Assembly (NCBI GenBank): GCA_023230565.1
Contig: JALNXD010000002.1
Coordinates: 1 to 64,000, forward strand
DNA length: 64,000 bases
Reading direction: 5' to 3'
Source: Syntrophales bacterium
GTDB lineage: Bacteria > Desulfobacterota > Syntrophia > Syntrophales > UBA2210
Below the pieces are notes generated by a model. It was not told the DNA's origin, made no database searches, and worked only from the letters and a program-made list of their open reading frames with translations. Below are positions 8,693 through 18,454 of this stretch, in pieces. The stretch's first letter is position 1, and the number at the start of each line of letters is the position of its first letter. The translations under genes and the position numbers were made by a program.

Positions 8693-10102
8693 ATGCACAA
8701 GACCATACTTATAGTCGATGATGAAGATAGTATCTGCCTTTCATTAAAGGGAATATTCTCAGATGAAGGGTACGAAGTTTTCACTGCCTCAAGCGGAGAG
8801 GAATGCCTTGCCCTCATCGATGAAGAATTACCGGGTTTGGTATTGCTAGATATATGGCTCCCGGGAATCGACGGTATAGAAACACTTACGCGCATAAAAT
8901 CGAAATATCCGCACATTCCGGTTGTAATAATCTCAGGGCACGGTACAGTCGAATCAGCGGTGAAAGCAACCAAGCTTGGCGCCTTCGATTTTGTCGAAAA
9001 ACCGCTTTCGCTGGAAAAAGTCGTTCTAATAGCAAATAACGCTCTCGATCTTGCCCGCCTTGAAGAAGAAAATAAGCAGTTAAAAGATAAGTTCAAGCAG
9101 GATTTTGAATTACACGGTGAAAGCAGAGTGATAAAGGATTTGAAGGAAATGATTCAAATTATCGCCCCGACAAATGCCTGGATCCTCATAATGGGGGAAA
9201 ACGGAACGGGGAAAGAATTAGTCGCCCGCTCTATCCACAGATACAGCAGGCGACACGATAAGCCTTTCACCGAAGTCAATTGCGCCGCAATTCCGGAAGA
9301 ACTGATTGAAAGCGAACTATTCGGCCATGAAAAAGGTGCCTTCACAGGAGCAACTACAAAAAAACGAGGGAAATTCGATCTGGCAAATGAAGGAACTCTT
9401 TTTCTCGATGAGGTTGCAGATATGAGTCTTAAAGCACAGGCCAAGATACTTCGCATTCTTCAGGAAAAAAAATTCCAGCGTGTCGGAGGCTCCAGAATAA
9501 TCGATACCGATGTGAGGGTTCTCGCAGCTACCAATAAAGATCTTGAAAAGGAAATGGAAGAAGGTCGTTTTCGCCAGGACCTGTTTTATCGCCTCAATGT
9601 TATCCCTCTTTTTGTGCCCCCGCTTCGTGACCGGAAAGAAGATATCCCCCTGCTTGCCACTCACTTTATTAAAGAATTTTCAGTCAAAGAGGGCAAATAC
9701 ATAAATGGAATTACTGAAGATGCAATGAAAATACTTATGACTCACAACTGGCCCGGTAATGTCAGAGAATTAAAAAATATTATCGAACGCCTCGTTATTA
9801 TGTCACCGGCCGACTTTATTACAGCGGGCGACATCCCGATCCTTTTCAAGGAGGCGGGCATTTCTTTGGCCCCTTCCGCGCCGTCACAAATTTTTACAGG
9901 ATCCTTCAAAAAAGCAAAAGAAATTTTCGAGAAAAGTTATCTTGCAAGGAAACTATCGGAAAATGACTGGAATATATCTAAAACAGCGGAGGCTATCGGG
10001 CTTGAAAGAAGCAACCTTCATCGCAAAATTAAAAATTACGGACTGGATGACAATAAAAATGATCAGGCGCAATCCAAAGAGAAAGGGAACCTTGTCAACT
10101 GA
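8693..10102 (+). CDS. ntrX: NtrX-like sigma-54-dependent response regulator
   Basis: This 469-residue regulator has a receiver domain with phosphoacceptor Asp53 (V-L-L-D-I-W-L-P-G) and an AAA+ domain with Walker A G-E-N-G-T-G-K-E. It carries the sigma-54-contacting G-A-F-T-G-A loop and a Fis-type helix-turn-helix near residues 430-455 (W-N-I-S-K-T-A-E-A-I-G). It is the partner of the adjacent NtrY-like kinase and should activate sigma-54 promoters. Its stop (10100-10102) abuts the end of the convergent DUF3568 gene with no intervening base. Confidence 0.93.
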   Translation: MHKTILIVDDEDSICLSLKGIFSDEGYEVFTASSGEECLALIDEELPGLVLLDIWLPGIDGIETLTRIKSKYPHIPVVIISGHGTVESAVKATKLGAFDFVEKPLSLEKVVLIANNALDLARLEEENKQLKDKFKQDFELHGESRVIKDLKEMIQIIAPTNAWILIMGENGTGKELVARSIHRYSRRHDKPFTEVNCAAIPEELIESELFGHEKGAFTGATTKKRGKFDLANEGTLFLDEVADMSLKAQAKILRILQEKKFQRVGGSRIIDTDVRVLAATNKDLEKEMEEGRFRQDLFYRLNVIPLFVPPLRDRKEDIPLLATHFIKEFSVKEGKYINGITEDAMKILMTHNWPGNVRELKNIIERLVIMSPADFITAGDIPILFKEAGISLAPSAPSQIFTGSFKKAKEIFEKSYLARKLSENDWNISKTAEAIGLERSNLHRKIKNYGLDDNKNDQAQSKEKGNLVN

Positions 10103-10495
10103 TTATAAGTTTTGAACAATCATATCATGTATTCGCTGAGAAGCCAGACTGTCTCCCAGTAACCCTACCCGCACTGATACATGGGTGAGGTCCTTCGCTT
10201 TGTACTTGACGGAAATATGAACTTTTTCGTTATCAACATTCGCATCGATACTTCCATTGCCTATTTCTTTAACCGGAATAACGTCTACGGCCTTTATGTC
10301 TGCCATTGTTTTTTCACAGGCAATCCAGACCGAATCGAAATCCTGACGATAATCTGTTTGCAAATCTCCGTTCATGTATATGTATGTTCCTGCGCCTGCT
10401 GTTACCGCAGCACCTCCGACAACAAGGGGAGCACAACCTGTAGTGCAAAATGCAAAAATAGAAAGAAACAGAAAGAAAGCTTTAATGTGCCTCAT
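10103..10495 (-). CDS. DUF3568 family lipoprotein
   Basis: The 130-residue protein begins with a lipoprotein signal whose lipobox ends at C-T-T-G-C, followed by a glycine- and alanine-rich stretch and then a DUF3568-type domain. An excellent AGGAGGTG lies before the ATG. It is predicted to be anchored in the cell envelope. The function is unknown. It is convergent with ntrX and separated by about 200 bp from the purF-like gene, in which I see no further gene. Confidence 0.8.
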   Translation of the reverse strand: MRHIKAFFLFLSIFAFCTTGCAPLVVGGAAVTAGAGTYIYMNGDLQTDYRQDFDSVWIACEKTMADIKAVDVIPVKEIGNGSIDANVDNEKVHISVKYKAKDLTHVSVRVGLLGDSLASQRIHDMIVQNL

Positions 10496-10691
10496 GGCAC
10501 CTCCTTTGAGAATATAAAGTGAATTATTATCTTTCCTGCCGAATGCATTTGCCGGATTTTATAATTTATATTTCAGCGATTGTCTACATTTTTATTGCCG
10601 CTCTGTCTCCAAGTGTTTCTTGTCTGCTGATATGATGTTGTTTTCAAAGCAGACAATAAAGTTAGCAGGAGAAATTGTCTCACGGGGAATT

Positions 10692-12071
10692 TTATTGATC
10701 AGTCCGATAGGGGGAAAGACCCTCAAAGCATTGTAAACAGAGATTTTCCTTAGATGTGAGCAGCGCTGCCACAAAATCATGCATTGTATTGAATTTTACA
10801 GAATCCGCTGCAATTTTCCCTGCGATCCATTTTTCAAAATTGCGCAGGGTATCCATCGAGGTTATATCGCCTCTTTTCATAAACGACCGGGCAATCAGCT
10901 CGTCGTAGGAACGTGTCGATATGCCGAATTCGCAGGGATATAAAAGAGGGGGGCAGGATACTCGTACATGAACCTCTTTTGCGCCGGCCTCCTTCAAATC
11001 CAATACCTTGTGCATAATTTGCGTTCCTCTCACTATGGAATCATCGCACAATATAATCCGCTTCCCTTTGACATATGGAAGAATGGAAAGCTTTCTTTTC
11101 GCCATTTTTTCCCTGGCCACTTGCGTTGCCTGCGTGTAACTCCTGTCGGCGTAACGATTATACAAAAATACTTCCTGATAATTTATTCGCGAACGTTTAT
11201 GGTAACCCAAGGCATGTCCGATACCTGACATAGGAACCGGGGCTACAATGTCTGCCAGAATACCTCCTTCATCGATATCTCTCTGGGCCAGGCTTGCTCC
11301 CAGATTATCTCGAGCCTCCTGAACATATACACCGTCCACAATGGAATCCATGCTGGCCGTGTAGGCCCATTCAAAGGCACAATGCGCTCTCCTGGGAGAA
11401 TCGAGTTTTGAGAGCGTCTTGAATCCTTCACGATCGACAAGAAGAATTTCTCCAGGTTCGACATCGCGGTAGATATCCATATCAAGATTTTGAAGGGCCC
11501 GTGATTCTGAACTTACTGCATAACGGGTGTTATCATATCCTAAAATAAGCGGTCTGAAGCCGAATATATCCCGGGCCGCGTATACGCCTTCTTCAGTTAA
11601 AACGACGAGAGAATAGGCACCTCGCACCTTCTCGGCAAGCTTCGATATTCCGGCTACCATATTAGGCTCTTCTATTATGATTTTCGATATGATCTCTACG
11701 TCGGTCCCTTCTACGAAAGATTTCCCCCGTCTCATCATCTCTTTCAATAACGCCGCGGCATTTATTATATTTCCACTGAATGCAACCGATATTTCTCCAA
11801 TTTGGGTCAGCCATCTCATAGGCTGACGATCCTGAAGGCTGACATGTCCTATTCCATAATTTCCGGTAAGTTTCTTCAATTCTTCTTCTGTAAAGGCGTT
11901 CGCAACTTTTCCATGATGGGTCTCATGGTGAATCACTCCGTCATATGTGGATATACCGCAATATTCCTGTCCTCTGTGTTGAAGAAAATCAATTCCCTGA
12001 TAAATATCTCCGACACAATCACTTTCAGAATAAAGTCCGAACACGCCGCAATTTTCGCGAATTGATTTCAT
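10692..12071 (-). CDS. Divergent PurF-like amidophosphoribosyltransferase
   Basis: The 459-residue protein has the PurF layout: a class II glutaminase domain with nucleophile Cys8 after a seven-residue propeptide (E-N-C-G-V-F-G), then a phosphoribosyltransferase domain with PRPP loop C-D-D-S-I-V-R-G-T. Cysteines matching the Bacillus-type 4Fe-4S ligands are present (H-C-A-F-E, Y-P-C-E-F-G, L-C-L-Q-C). Several normally invariant positions differ. The G-H-V-R-Y-x-T loop is shortened and lacks its Arg, A-H-N-G-N is A-F-S-G-N, F-A-R-P-D-S is T-A-S-M-D-S, and the P-D-S-G site is P-M-S-G. It may be a PurF paralogue with altered ammonia donor or acceptor rather than true PurF. It lies 74 bp downstream of carB. 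Confidence 0.8.
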   Translation of the reverse strand: MKSIRENCGVFGLYSESDCVGDIYQGIDFLQHRGQEYCGISTYDGVIHHETHHGKVANAFTEEELKKLTGNYGIGHVSLQDRQPMRWLTQIGEISVAFSGNIINAAALLKEMMRRGKSFVEGTDVEIISKIIIEEPNMVAGISKLAEKVRGAYSLVVLTEEGVYAARDIFGFRPLILGYDNTRYAVSSESRALQNLDMDIYRDVEPGEILLVDREGFKTLSKLDSPRRAHCAFEWAYTASMDSIVDGVYVQEARDNLGASLAQRDIDEGGILADIVAPVPMSGIGHALGYHKRSRINYQEVFLYNRYADRSYTQATQVAREKMAKRKLSILPYVKGKRIILCDDSIVRGTQIMHKVLDLKEAGAKEVHVRVSCPPLLYPCEFGISTRSYDELIARSFMKRGDITSMDTLRNFEKWIAGKIAADSVKFNTMHDFVAALLTSKENLCLQCFEGLSPYRTDQ

Positions 12072-12145
12072 CGGTATTAAAAATTTTTTCCTTTCTTATC
12101 TGCTACTTATGTTTTCCATGCCGGCGGCATAATGAAAATGATTCT

Positions 12146-15100
12146 TTATTGCAATATATCTTTATGATAATTCTGAAGGGATTTTACGGCTCCATGCCCC
12201 AGCCTTACTGCCTGAATACCTTTTACAGTCGCAACAGCCGCCGCCATAGTTGTTATATACGGCACCTTATATTTGATTGCCGCTTTTCTTATATACGAAT
12301 CGTCAAACTGACTCATCCGGCCGCTTGGGGTATTGATAATTAACTGGATTTCCTTGTTTTTGACTCCATCAACTATATTCGGCCTTCCCTCATGCATTTT
12401 AAGAATAACTTCTGAAGGAATTTCATTTTTATTCAAAAATTCATGGGTTCCGACAGTTGCCTTAATTTTAAAACCGAGTTGGCAAAACTCTCTGGCTATT
12501 GAAAGCAAAGCCGGATTTGTCTTGTCGTAAACTGTTATGAGAACCGTCCCTTCATAGGGAAGCTGCTGCGATGCAGCTTCTTCCGCCTTGTAAAACGCAA
12601 GACCGAAAGAATCCGCCAGACCAAGAACCTCCCCGGTCGATCTCATCTCAGGGCCCAATACAGGATCCACTTCAGGAAACATGTTAAACGGGAATACGGC
12701 CTCCTTTACTCCAAAATGCGGAACAGAATGCCGATTGAAATCGAAATCGGATATTTTTTTGCCAAGCATGCATAATGTCGCAAGTCGAGCCATGGATATG
12801 TTACAAACCTTTGAAACCAGCGGAACAGTCCTTGAGGCACGTGGATTCGCTTCCAAAACGTATACTACGTCTCCCGCAATCGCATATTGAATATTCATCA
12901 AACCTGTTACACTGAGTTCGGCAGCTATTTTTTTTGTATATTCATAAATTGTTTTGATGTGTCGTTCAGGAATCGTAATCGGCGGGATTGCACAGGCGGA
13001 ATCGCCTGAATGAACACCCGCAAGTTCGATATGTTCCATTACAGCCGGGACAAAAGCATCTGTTCCGTCGGCAATTGCATCCGCTTCAGCTTCTATTGCA
13101 TTTTCGAGAAATTTATCAATCAGCACGGGCCGCTCAGGGGTTACATCCACGGCAACAGCAAGATAGCGCCTTAAACTGTCTTCATCATGTACAACTTCCA
13201 TACCCCGGCCCCCCAGAACATAAGAAGGGCGAACCATTAGCGGATATTCTATTTCTTCCGCCACGGCAAGAGCTTCGTCAATATTTATTGCCATTCCGGA
13301 CCGAGGTTCAGGAATGCCTATTTTTTCCATAATATTTCTGAAACGATCCCTGTCCTCCGCCAAATCAATCATTTCGGGCGATGTTCCTATAACCTTCACT
13401 CCGGCTGCGGAAAGCTCATTGGCAATATTAAGAGGTGTCTGTCCTCCGAACTGCACGATAATACCGTCAGGTTTTTCTTTCTCATAAATGCTCAGCACAT
13501 CTTCTACCGTGAGAGGTTCGAAATAGAGCCTGTCTGATGTATCATAATCAGTAGACACAGTCTCCGGATTGCAGTTGATCATGATCGATTCGATCCCTTC
13601 ATCTCTCAGAGCAAATGCAGCATGAACACAACAGTAGTCGAATTCGATGCCCTGGCCTATCCTGTTGGGACCGCCTCCAAGCACAATGATTTTTCTTTTC
13701 CCGGAAGCAGGAGGCGTGTTATCTGCATCATTATATGTGGAATAATAATATGCCGCATCGGTAACACCGCTTACCGGAACCGGCTGCCACCCTTGTGCAA
13801 TGCCTAATTCTTTTCTTCGTTTCCTGATTTCTATTTCCTGCACATCCAAAAGAAATGCCAAATAACGGTCGGCAAAGCCGTCTTTTTTTGCATACGCGAG
13901 AAGTTCATGGGGGATCTCCTTTCCCTTGTACTTCAATATCTCCTCTTCCATTTCCACCAGTTGCTTCATCTGTTCTATAAACCATTTTTTAATATTTGTC
14001 TTCTGGTGGAGCGTATCTACTGAAGCTCCTTTCCTTAAAGCTTCATACATGATAAATTGACGCTCGCTGGTGGGTTTGCTTAACAACCCCATGAGCTCTT
14101 CAAGAGATCTTGAATTAAAGTCTTTTGCGAAACCGAGACCATACCGGTTGATTTCAAGGGATCTGATCGCTTTCTGGAGCGCTTCTTTATAGGTTTTTCC
14201 GATACTCATAACTTCGCCGACAGCGCGCATCTGAGTCCCGAGGGAATCCTCGGCGCCTTCAAATTTTTCGAAGGCCCATCTTGCGAATTTCACCACCACA
14301 TAATCTCCGGAAGGAACATACTTATCCAAAGTTCCGTCTTTCCAGTAGGGAATTTCATCCAGAGTCATCCCCGCTGCAAGAATAGATGAAATGAACGCAA
14401 TCGGAAATCCTGTTGCCTTTGACGCAAGTGCCGATGAACGGGATGTTCTTGGATTTATTTCAATCACCACTACACGGCCTGATTCGGGATCATGGGCGAA
14501 TTGAACGTTTGTGCCTCCGATTACCTGTATTGCTTCTACAATTGAATAGGCATAATTCTGAAGTCTTTTCTGAAGTTCGGGAGAAATGGTAAGCATAGGC
14601 GCGGTACAGAAGGAATCTCCGGTATGCACTCCCATAGGATCGACATTTTCGATAAAGCAGACTGTTATCATCTGATTCTTTGAATCCCGGACCACTTCCA
14701 GTTCAAGTTCTTCCCATCCCAAAACAGATTCTTCAACCAGTATCTGACCTATAAGACTGGCTGAAATTCCCCTGCTTGCTACGGTTTGAAGCTCTTCTTT
14801 ATTATATACCAGCCCGCCTCCCGTTCCGCCCATCGTGTAGGCAGGCCTGATTACTACCGGATAGCCGAGTTCTTCGGCTATTTCTTCTGCTGTCTCGACT
14901 GAATATGCCGGCTGACTTACAGGCATTTCTATATTAAGACGACTCATGGTTTCTTTGAAGGCAATTCGATCTTCGCCTCTTTCAATCGCATCGATGTTTA
15001 CCCCGATCACCTTGACCCCGAATTCATCGAGTACTCCTTTTCGCGCAAGTTCAGCAGAAAGATTCAAGCCCGACTGACCGCCGAGATTTGGAAGAAGTGC

Positions 15101-15352
15101 ATCGGGCCGCTCTTTTTCTATAATCTCTTTGAGTGATTGAAAATTGAGAGGCTCAATATAGGTATAATCGGCCATACCAGGATCGGTCATAATCGTAGCC
15201 GGATTGGAATTTACAAGTACAATTTCATATCCCAGGCTTCTCAGAGCCTTGCACGCCTGCGTTCCGGAATAATCGAATTCACAGGCCTGACCGATAATTA
15301 TCGGACCGGAACCTATAATCATTATTTTTTTTATATCTTTACGCGCCGGCAT
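12146..15352 (-). CDS. carB: Carbamoyl-phosphate synthase large subunit CarB
   Basis: The 1068-residue protein makes carbamoyl phosphate from bicarbonate, ammonia and two ATP for pyrimidine and arginine synthesis. It has the full duplicated ATP-grasp structure. The first half opens with G-S-G-P-I-I-I-G-Q-A-C-E-F-D-Y and the second with G-G-G-P-N-R-I-G-Q-G-I-E-F-D-Y. An oligomerisation region joins the halves and a C-terminal MGS-like allosteric domain follows (about 935-1068). The length is normal. The glutaminase subunit gene carA is not in the window. It lies 156 bp downstream of dnaJ. Confidence 0.97.
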   Translation of the reverse strand: MPARKDIKKIMIIGSGPIIIGQACEFDYSGTQACKALRSLGYEIVLVNSNPATIMTDPGMADYTYIEPLNFQSLKEIIEKERPDALLPNLGGQSGLNLSAELARKGVLDEFGVKVIGVNIDAIERGEDRIAFKETMSRLNIEMPVSQPAYSVETAEEIAEELGYPVVIRPAYTMGGTGGGLVYNKEELQTVASRGISASLIGQILVEESVLGWEELELEVVRDSKNQMITVCFIENVDPMGVHTGDSFCTAPMLTISPELQKRLQNYAYSIVEAIQVIGGTNVQFAHDPESGRVVVIEINPRTSRSSALASKATGFPIAFISSILAAGMTLDEIPYWKDGTLDKYVPSGDYVVVKFARWAFEKFEGAEDSLGTQMRAVGEVMSIGKTYKEALQKAIRSLEINRYGLGFAKDFNSRSLEELMGLLSKPTSERQFIMYEALRKGASVDTLHQKTNIKKWFIEQMKQLVEMEEEILKYKGKEIPHELLAYAKKDGFADRYLAFLLDVQEIEIRKRRKELGIAQGWQPVPVSGVTDAAYYYSTYNDADNTPPASGKRKIIVLGGGPNRIGQGIEFDYCCVHAAFALRDEGIESIMINCNPETVSTDYDTSDRLYFEPLTVEDVLSIYEKEKPDGIIVQFGGQTPLNIANELSAAGVKVIGTSPEMIDLAEDRDRFRNIMEKIGIPEPRSGMAINIDEALAVAEEIEYPLMVRPSYVLGGRGMEVVHDEDSLRRYLAVAVDVTPERPVLIDKFLENAIEAEADAIADGTDAFVPAVMEHIELAGVHSGDSACAIPPITIPERHIKTIYEYTKKIAAELSVTGLMNIQYAIAGDVVYVLEANPRASRTVPLVSKVCNISMARLATLCMLGKKISDFDFNRHSVPHFGVKEAVFPFNMFPEVDPVLGPEMRSTGEVLGLADSFGLAFYKAEEAASQQLPYEGTVLITVYDKTNPALLSIAREFCQLGFKIKATVGTHEFLNKNEIPSEVILKMHEGRPNIVDGVKNKEIQLIINTPSGRMSQFDDSYIRKAAIKYKVPYITTMAAAVATVKGIQAVRLGHGAVKSLQNYHKDILQ

Positions 15353-15508
15353 AGTGTTTCCTTTTTGCTATTTTTTAAAGAATTGTAAAACTGTCGCGGT
15401 TATAGATAAGTCGCTATACTCTGTCAAGAAGCAAATTCTTCTTCTTACTTTTTTGCAAGCTGGAAAGGCATTTATATATGGCTGGTCCAAAAAACCTGAT
15501 GCAAATGG

Positions 15509-16567
15509 CTATATTTCGTTACGCAGTGTGGCAAAATCCTTGAGAAGTTTCTCTTCTTTTTTACTAAGATCCTTCGGTATTACAATTATCGTAATTATGA
15601 GCTGATCTCCCCTTCCGAATCCTCGAAGATGGGGGATTCCTTTACCTTTCAGCTTGAACTGATGTCCCTGCTGAGTCCCTTTCGGTATCTTTATTTTTTC
15701 GAATCCCTCCAGTGTAGGTACTTCTATTTGTCCTCCCAGAACGGCAATGGTCATCGGAATTGATACCTGGCATACTATATCATCTCCATCTCTCTGAAAA
15801 TATTCATGAGGCGATACACGGATGAACACATACAAATCCCCGCTAGGACCGCCGTAGCTTCCCTCTTCGCCTTCACCTTTCAGTCTCAGCCGAACCCCTG
15901 TCTCGACACCCGCCGGAATTTTCAGCTGTACCATTCTTTTAATCTTCTTTTTACCTGTCCCGTGACATTCTTTACAGGGGTGCTCAATAATACGGCCGGC
16001 ACCCTGGCAGTGATGGCAGGTTGAACTGACACTGAAAAATCCGCTCGATCTGGTAACCTGTCCCGTCCCCCTGCAAGTGGGACAGACAGAAGGCTCAGTA
16101 CCCGGTGCAGTTCCCATTCCGCCGCAGGCGGCACAATTTTCTAATCGCTCCAGATCGATTTCCGTCGTTTTGCCGAACGCAGCATCCATGAAGGAAATCG
16201 TGAGATCATACCTCAGATCCGCGCCCTGCCTGGCGGCTGTCCGGGAATAACTTCTCCGGCCGGTAAATCCGAATACATCTTCAAAAATATCCGAAAAACT
16301 GGAAAAAATATCATCAAACCCTGTAAAACCCCTGTACCCGGCGCCATTTAATCCTTCATGACCGTAGTGATCATATATACTTCTTTTTTCCGAATCACGC
16401 AGCACTTCGTAAGCTTCGGCAGCCTGTTTAAATTTTTCCTCCGCCTCTTTGTCACCGGGGTTTCTGTCAGGGTGATACTTTAATGCAAGCTTTCGATAGC
16501 TTTTCTTTATTTCTTCATCCGATGCACTGCGATTTATGCCGAGAATAGTGTAATAATCCTGTTTCAT
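15509..16567 (-). CDS. dnaJ: Chaperone protein DnaJ (type I J-protein)
   Basis: The 352-residue co-chaperone stimulates DnaK ATPase and hands it unfolded clients. The J domain has the essential HPD triad at residues 32-34. A glycine/phenylalanine-rich linker follows, then a zinc region with four repeats (C-A-A-C-G-G, C-P-T-C-R-G-T-G, C-H-H-C-Q-G-A-G, C-K-E-C-H-G-T-G) and the C-terminal substrate-binding domains. It is slightly shorter than the roughly 376 residues usual for DnaJ. It lies between purC and carB, with its own promoter candidate, and no dnaK or grpE is in the window. Confidence 0.95.
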   Translation of the reverse strand: MKQDYYTILGINRSASDEEIKKSYRKLALKYHPDRNPGDKEAEEKFKQAAEAYEVLRDSEKRSIYDHYGHEGLNGAGYRGFTGFDDIFSSFSDIFEDVFGFTGRRSYSRTAARQGADLRYDLTISFMDAAFGKTTEIDLERLENCAACGGMGTAPGTEPSVCPTCRGTGQVTRSSGFFSVSSTCHHCQGAGRIIEHPCKECHGTGKKKIKRMVQLKIPAGVETGVRLRLKGEGEEGSYGGPSGDLYVFIRVSPHEYFQRDGDDIVCQVSIPMTIAVLGGQIEVPTLEGFEKIKIPKGTQQGHQFKLKGKGIPHLRGFGRGDQLIITIIVIPKDLSKKEEKLLKDFATLRNEI

Positions 16568-16721
16568 AATAAATTTAACTATGGAAGCACGGCCGCACTC
16601 CCCGTTTGCCGTACCTGCTGACTTTATATTAATTTTTTGCCTGCTCGGCGGGATTTACATAAATTGCCTTTGATGCGCAGGTATTTGGAACCCGAAATTC
16701 TCATACCCTGCAAGCGAATAT

Positions 16722-16750
16722 AAGATAATAACAGGACACAGGCCTGTCAA
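16722..16750 (-). promoter_or_regulatory. Sigma-70-type promoter candidate for dnaJ
   Basis: On the minus strand TTGACA (16750-16745) is followed after 17 bases by TATCTT (16727-16722). The -35 box lies just at the 3' end of purC and the -10 is about 155 bp upstream of the dnaJ ATG. The perfect -35 and spacing make this one of the better promoter matches in the window. It would let dnaJ be expressed independently of purC. Confidence 0.5.
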
Positions 16751-17640
16751 GGAAGAAAAGCTTTTTCCCGCACAATTCGTCTGAATACTTCCTGATAACG
16801 CTCTCGCGTTTTTTCCACTATTTCCGCCGGTAATACCGGTGAAGGGGGTTCCCTGTTCCACTGAATCGAAAGCAGATAATCCCTCAGATACTGCTTGTCA
16901 AAACTGGAAGGCGCCCTGCCTTTCTCCAGATCAATTTTCGGCCAGAACCTCGACGAATCGGGCGTAAGCAGTTCATCGATCAGAATAAGCCTGCCGTCAA
17001 TAATACCGAATTCCATTTTTGTATCGGCAATTATAATCCCTGCCTGATCGGCAATCACTGATGCACGATTATAAATTTCAAGACTTGCGGCTATAACTTT
17101 TTCTGTAAGTTCCGTACCTATTCTATCTGCCATTTCATTCCTGGTTATTGGCAGGTCATGCGTTCCGGCCTCCGCTTTTGTGGTAGGGGTAAAAATGGGC
17201 GCTGGAAGTTTTTCAAATTCTTTGAGCCCCTGCGGAAGTTGAATCCCTGAAACCGCTTTTCCTTCGCTGTAATCCTTCCAGCCCGATCCCGTAAGGTATC
17301 CTCTCACGATACATTCTACCGGTAAGGGCGCCGCCTTTTTGACCAGCATGCTGCGCCCGTCTATTTGTTCAGTATATCTGCGGCATTCTTCAGGATACTC
17401 ATCTGCGTCAGCCGAGATAAGATGAGTTTCAATCACCTGCTCCATAATCCTGAACCAAAAGACTGACATCTGTGTTAAAATTTTACCTTTATCGGGAATC
17501 GGCGTCGGCATTACTACATCAAAAGCGCTAATACGATCTGTAGCTACAATAAGGAGACGATCACCCGCTGCATAAATGTCTCGCACTTTCCCCCTGCTTA
17601 CCAAATTCAGCGATTTGAAATCCGTTTTGATGCACGCCAT
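16747..17640 (-). CDS. purC: Phosphoribosylaminoimidazole-succinocarboxamide synthase
   Basis: PurC (SAICAR synthase) joins aspartate to CAIR in de novo purine synthesis. The 297-residue form is the longer type. Motifs include S-R-G-K-V-R-D-I-Y near the N-terminus, D-R-I-S-A-F-D-V, R-G-Y-L-T-G-S-G-W, and I-I-A-D-T-K-M-E-F-G with D-E-L-L-T-P-D-S-S-R-F-W. All active-site segments appear intact. It follows the MBL hydrolase gene by 18 bp, suggesting co-transcription. Confidence 0.96.
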   Translation of the reverse strand: MACIKTDFKSLNLVSRGKVRDIYAAGDRLLIVATDRISAFDVVMPTPIPDKGKILTQMSVFWFRIMEQVIETHLISADADEYPEECRRYTEQIDGRSMLVKKAAPLPVECIVRGYLTGSGWKDYSEGKAVSGIQLPQGLKEFEKLPAPIFTPTTKAEAGTHDLPITRNEMADRIGTELTEKVIAASLEIYNRASVIADQAGIIIADTKMEFGIIDGRLILIDELLTPDSSRFWPKIDLEKGRAPSSFDKQYLRDYLLSIQWNREPPSPVLPAEIVEKTRERYQEVFRRIVREKAFLP

Positions 17641-17658
17641 AGAGTAAAACCTTCTTTT

Positions 17659-18288
17659 TTATAAAAAGGGATTATTTTTCTTTTCGAGGGCGATTGTTGA
17701 TGTCGCTCTCATTCCGTAATTATGCCCCGGTAGAACAATTGTATCGTCGGGAAGCGAAAAAAGGCTTTTTTCAATAGATCTGAGCATTACTGTCCAGGAT
17801 CCGCCGGGCAAATCCGTTCTTCCCACTCCTTCGACAAAGAGAGTATCGCCTGTAAATACATATCCTGGCGTGTACAGACTGATTCCGCCCGGTGAATGCC
17901 CTGGCGTATGAATCACTGTAAGTGTGATCCCGCCAACCGACAGGGTATCTCCGTCTTTTACTCTCGTATCCGCGGCAGGAGACGGTTCTGCTCCGAACAT
18001 TCTCAGAACTGGCAAGGGAGTTGAAACAAGCATGTCGGCATCATCCTCGTGAATCACTATTTTTGCCCCTGTCATTTTTTTCATTTTGGCATTGCCCGAA
18101 ATATGATCGACATGGCCATGGGTGTTTACAATATATCGAATCGAAAGATTATTTCTCTTTGCTTCATCAATAATAGCTTCAACATCTGCTGCAGGGTCGA
18201 TAACCAGCCCTGTTCCCTCTTCCTCATCGCCGAGAAGATATGCAAAAACGGCCATATTTCCTACCTGCATCTGTCGCAGTATCATCAC
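17659..18288 (-). CDS. MBL-fold metallo-hydrolase (glyoxalase II-like)
   Basis: The 209-residue protein has all metal-ligand motifs of the metallo-beta-lactamase fold: T-H-G-H-V-D-H, H-T-P-G-H-S-P-G, T-G-D-T-L-F and a final G-H-N-Y-G. The arrangement matches glyoxalase II-like hydrolases, so a thioester or similar substrate is likely, but it cannot be fixed. A GGAGGT at seven bases supports the GTG at 18288; an ATG follows directly. It sits between the HD-domain gene and purC. Confidence 0.85.
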   Translation of the reverse strand: MMILRQMQVGNMAVFAYLLGDEEEGTGLVIDPAADVEAIIDEAKRNNLSIRYIVNTHGHVDHISGNAKMKKMTGAKIVIHEDDADMLVSTPLPVLRMFGAEPSPAADTRVKDGDTLSVGGITLTVIHTPGHSPGGISLYTPGYVFTGDTLFVEGVGRTDLPGGSWTVMLRSIEKSLFSLPDDTIVLPGHNYGMRATSTIALEKKNNPFL

Positions 18289-18454
18289 TTTATTACCTCC
18301 GGATTTTCCTGGAATAAAGAAGGGATTGGATACCTTTTTTTCTCATCGATGTCAATGACTTTATAGTAATCGTGATGGAAACGGGTATTACGCACAATAT
18401 TCACTTTTCCTTTCCTGTAAAATGAAATACGGGCATTCAGATTTGTCTGCACAC

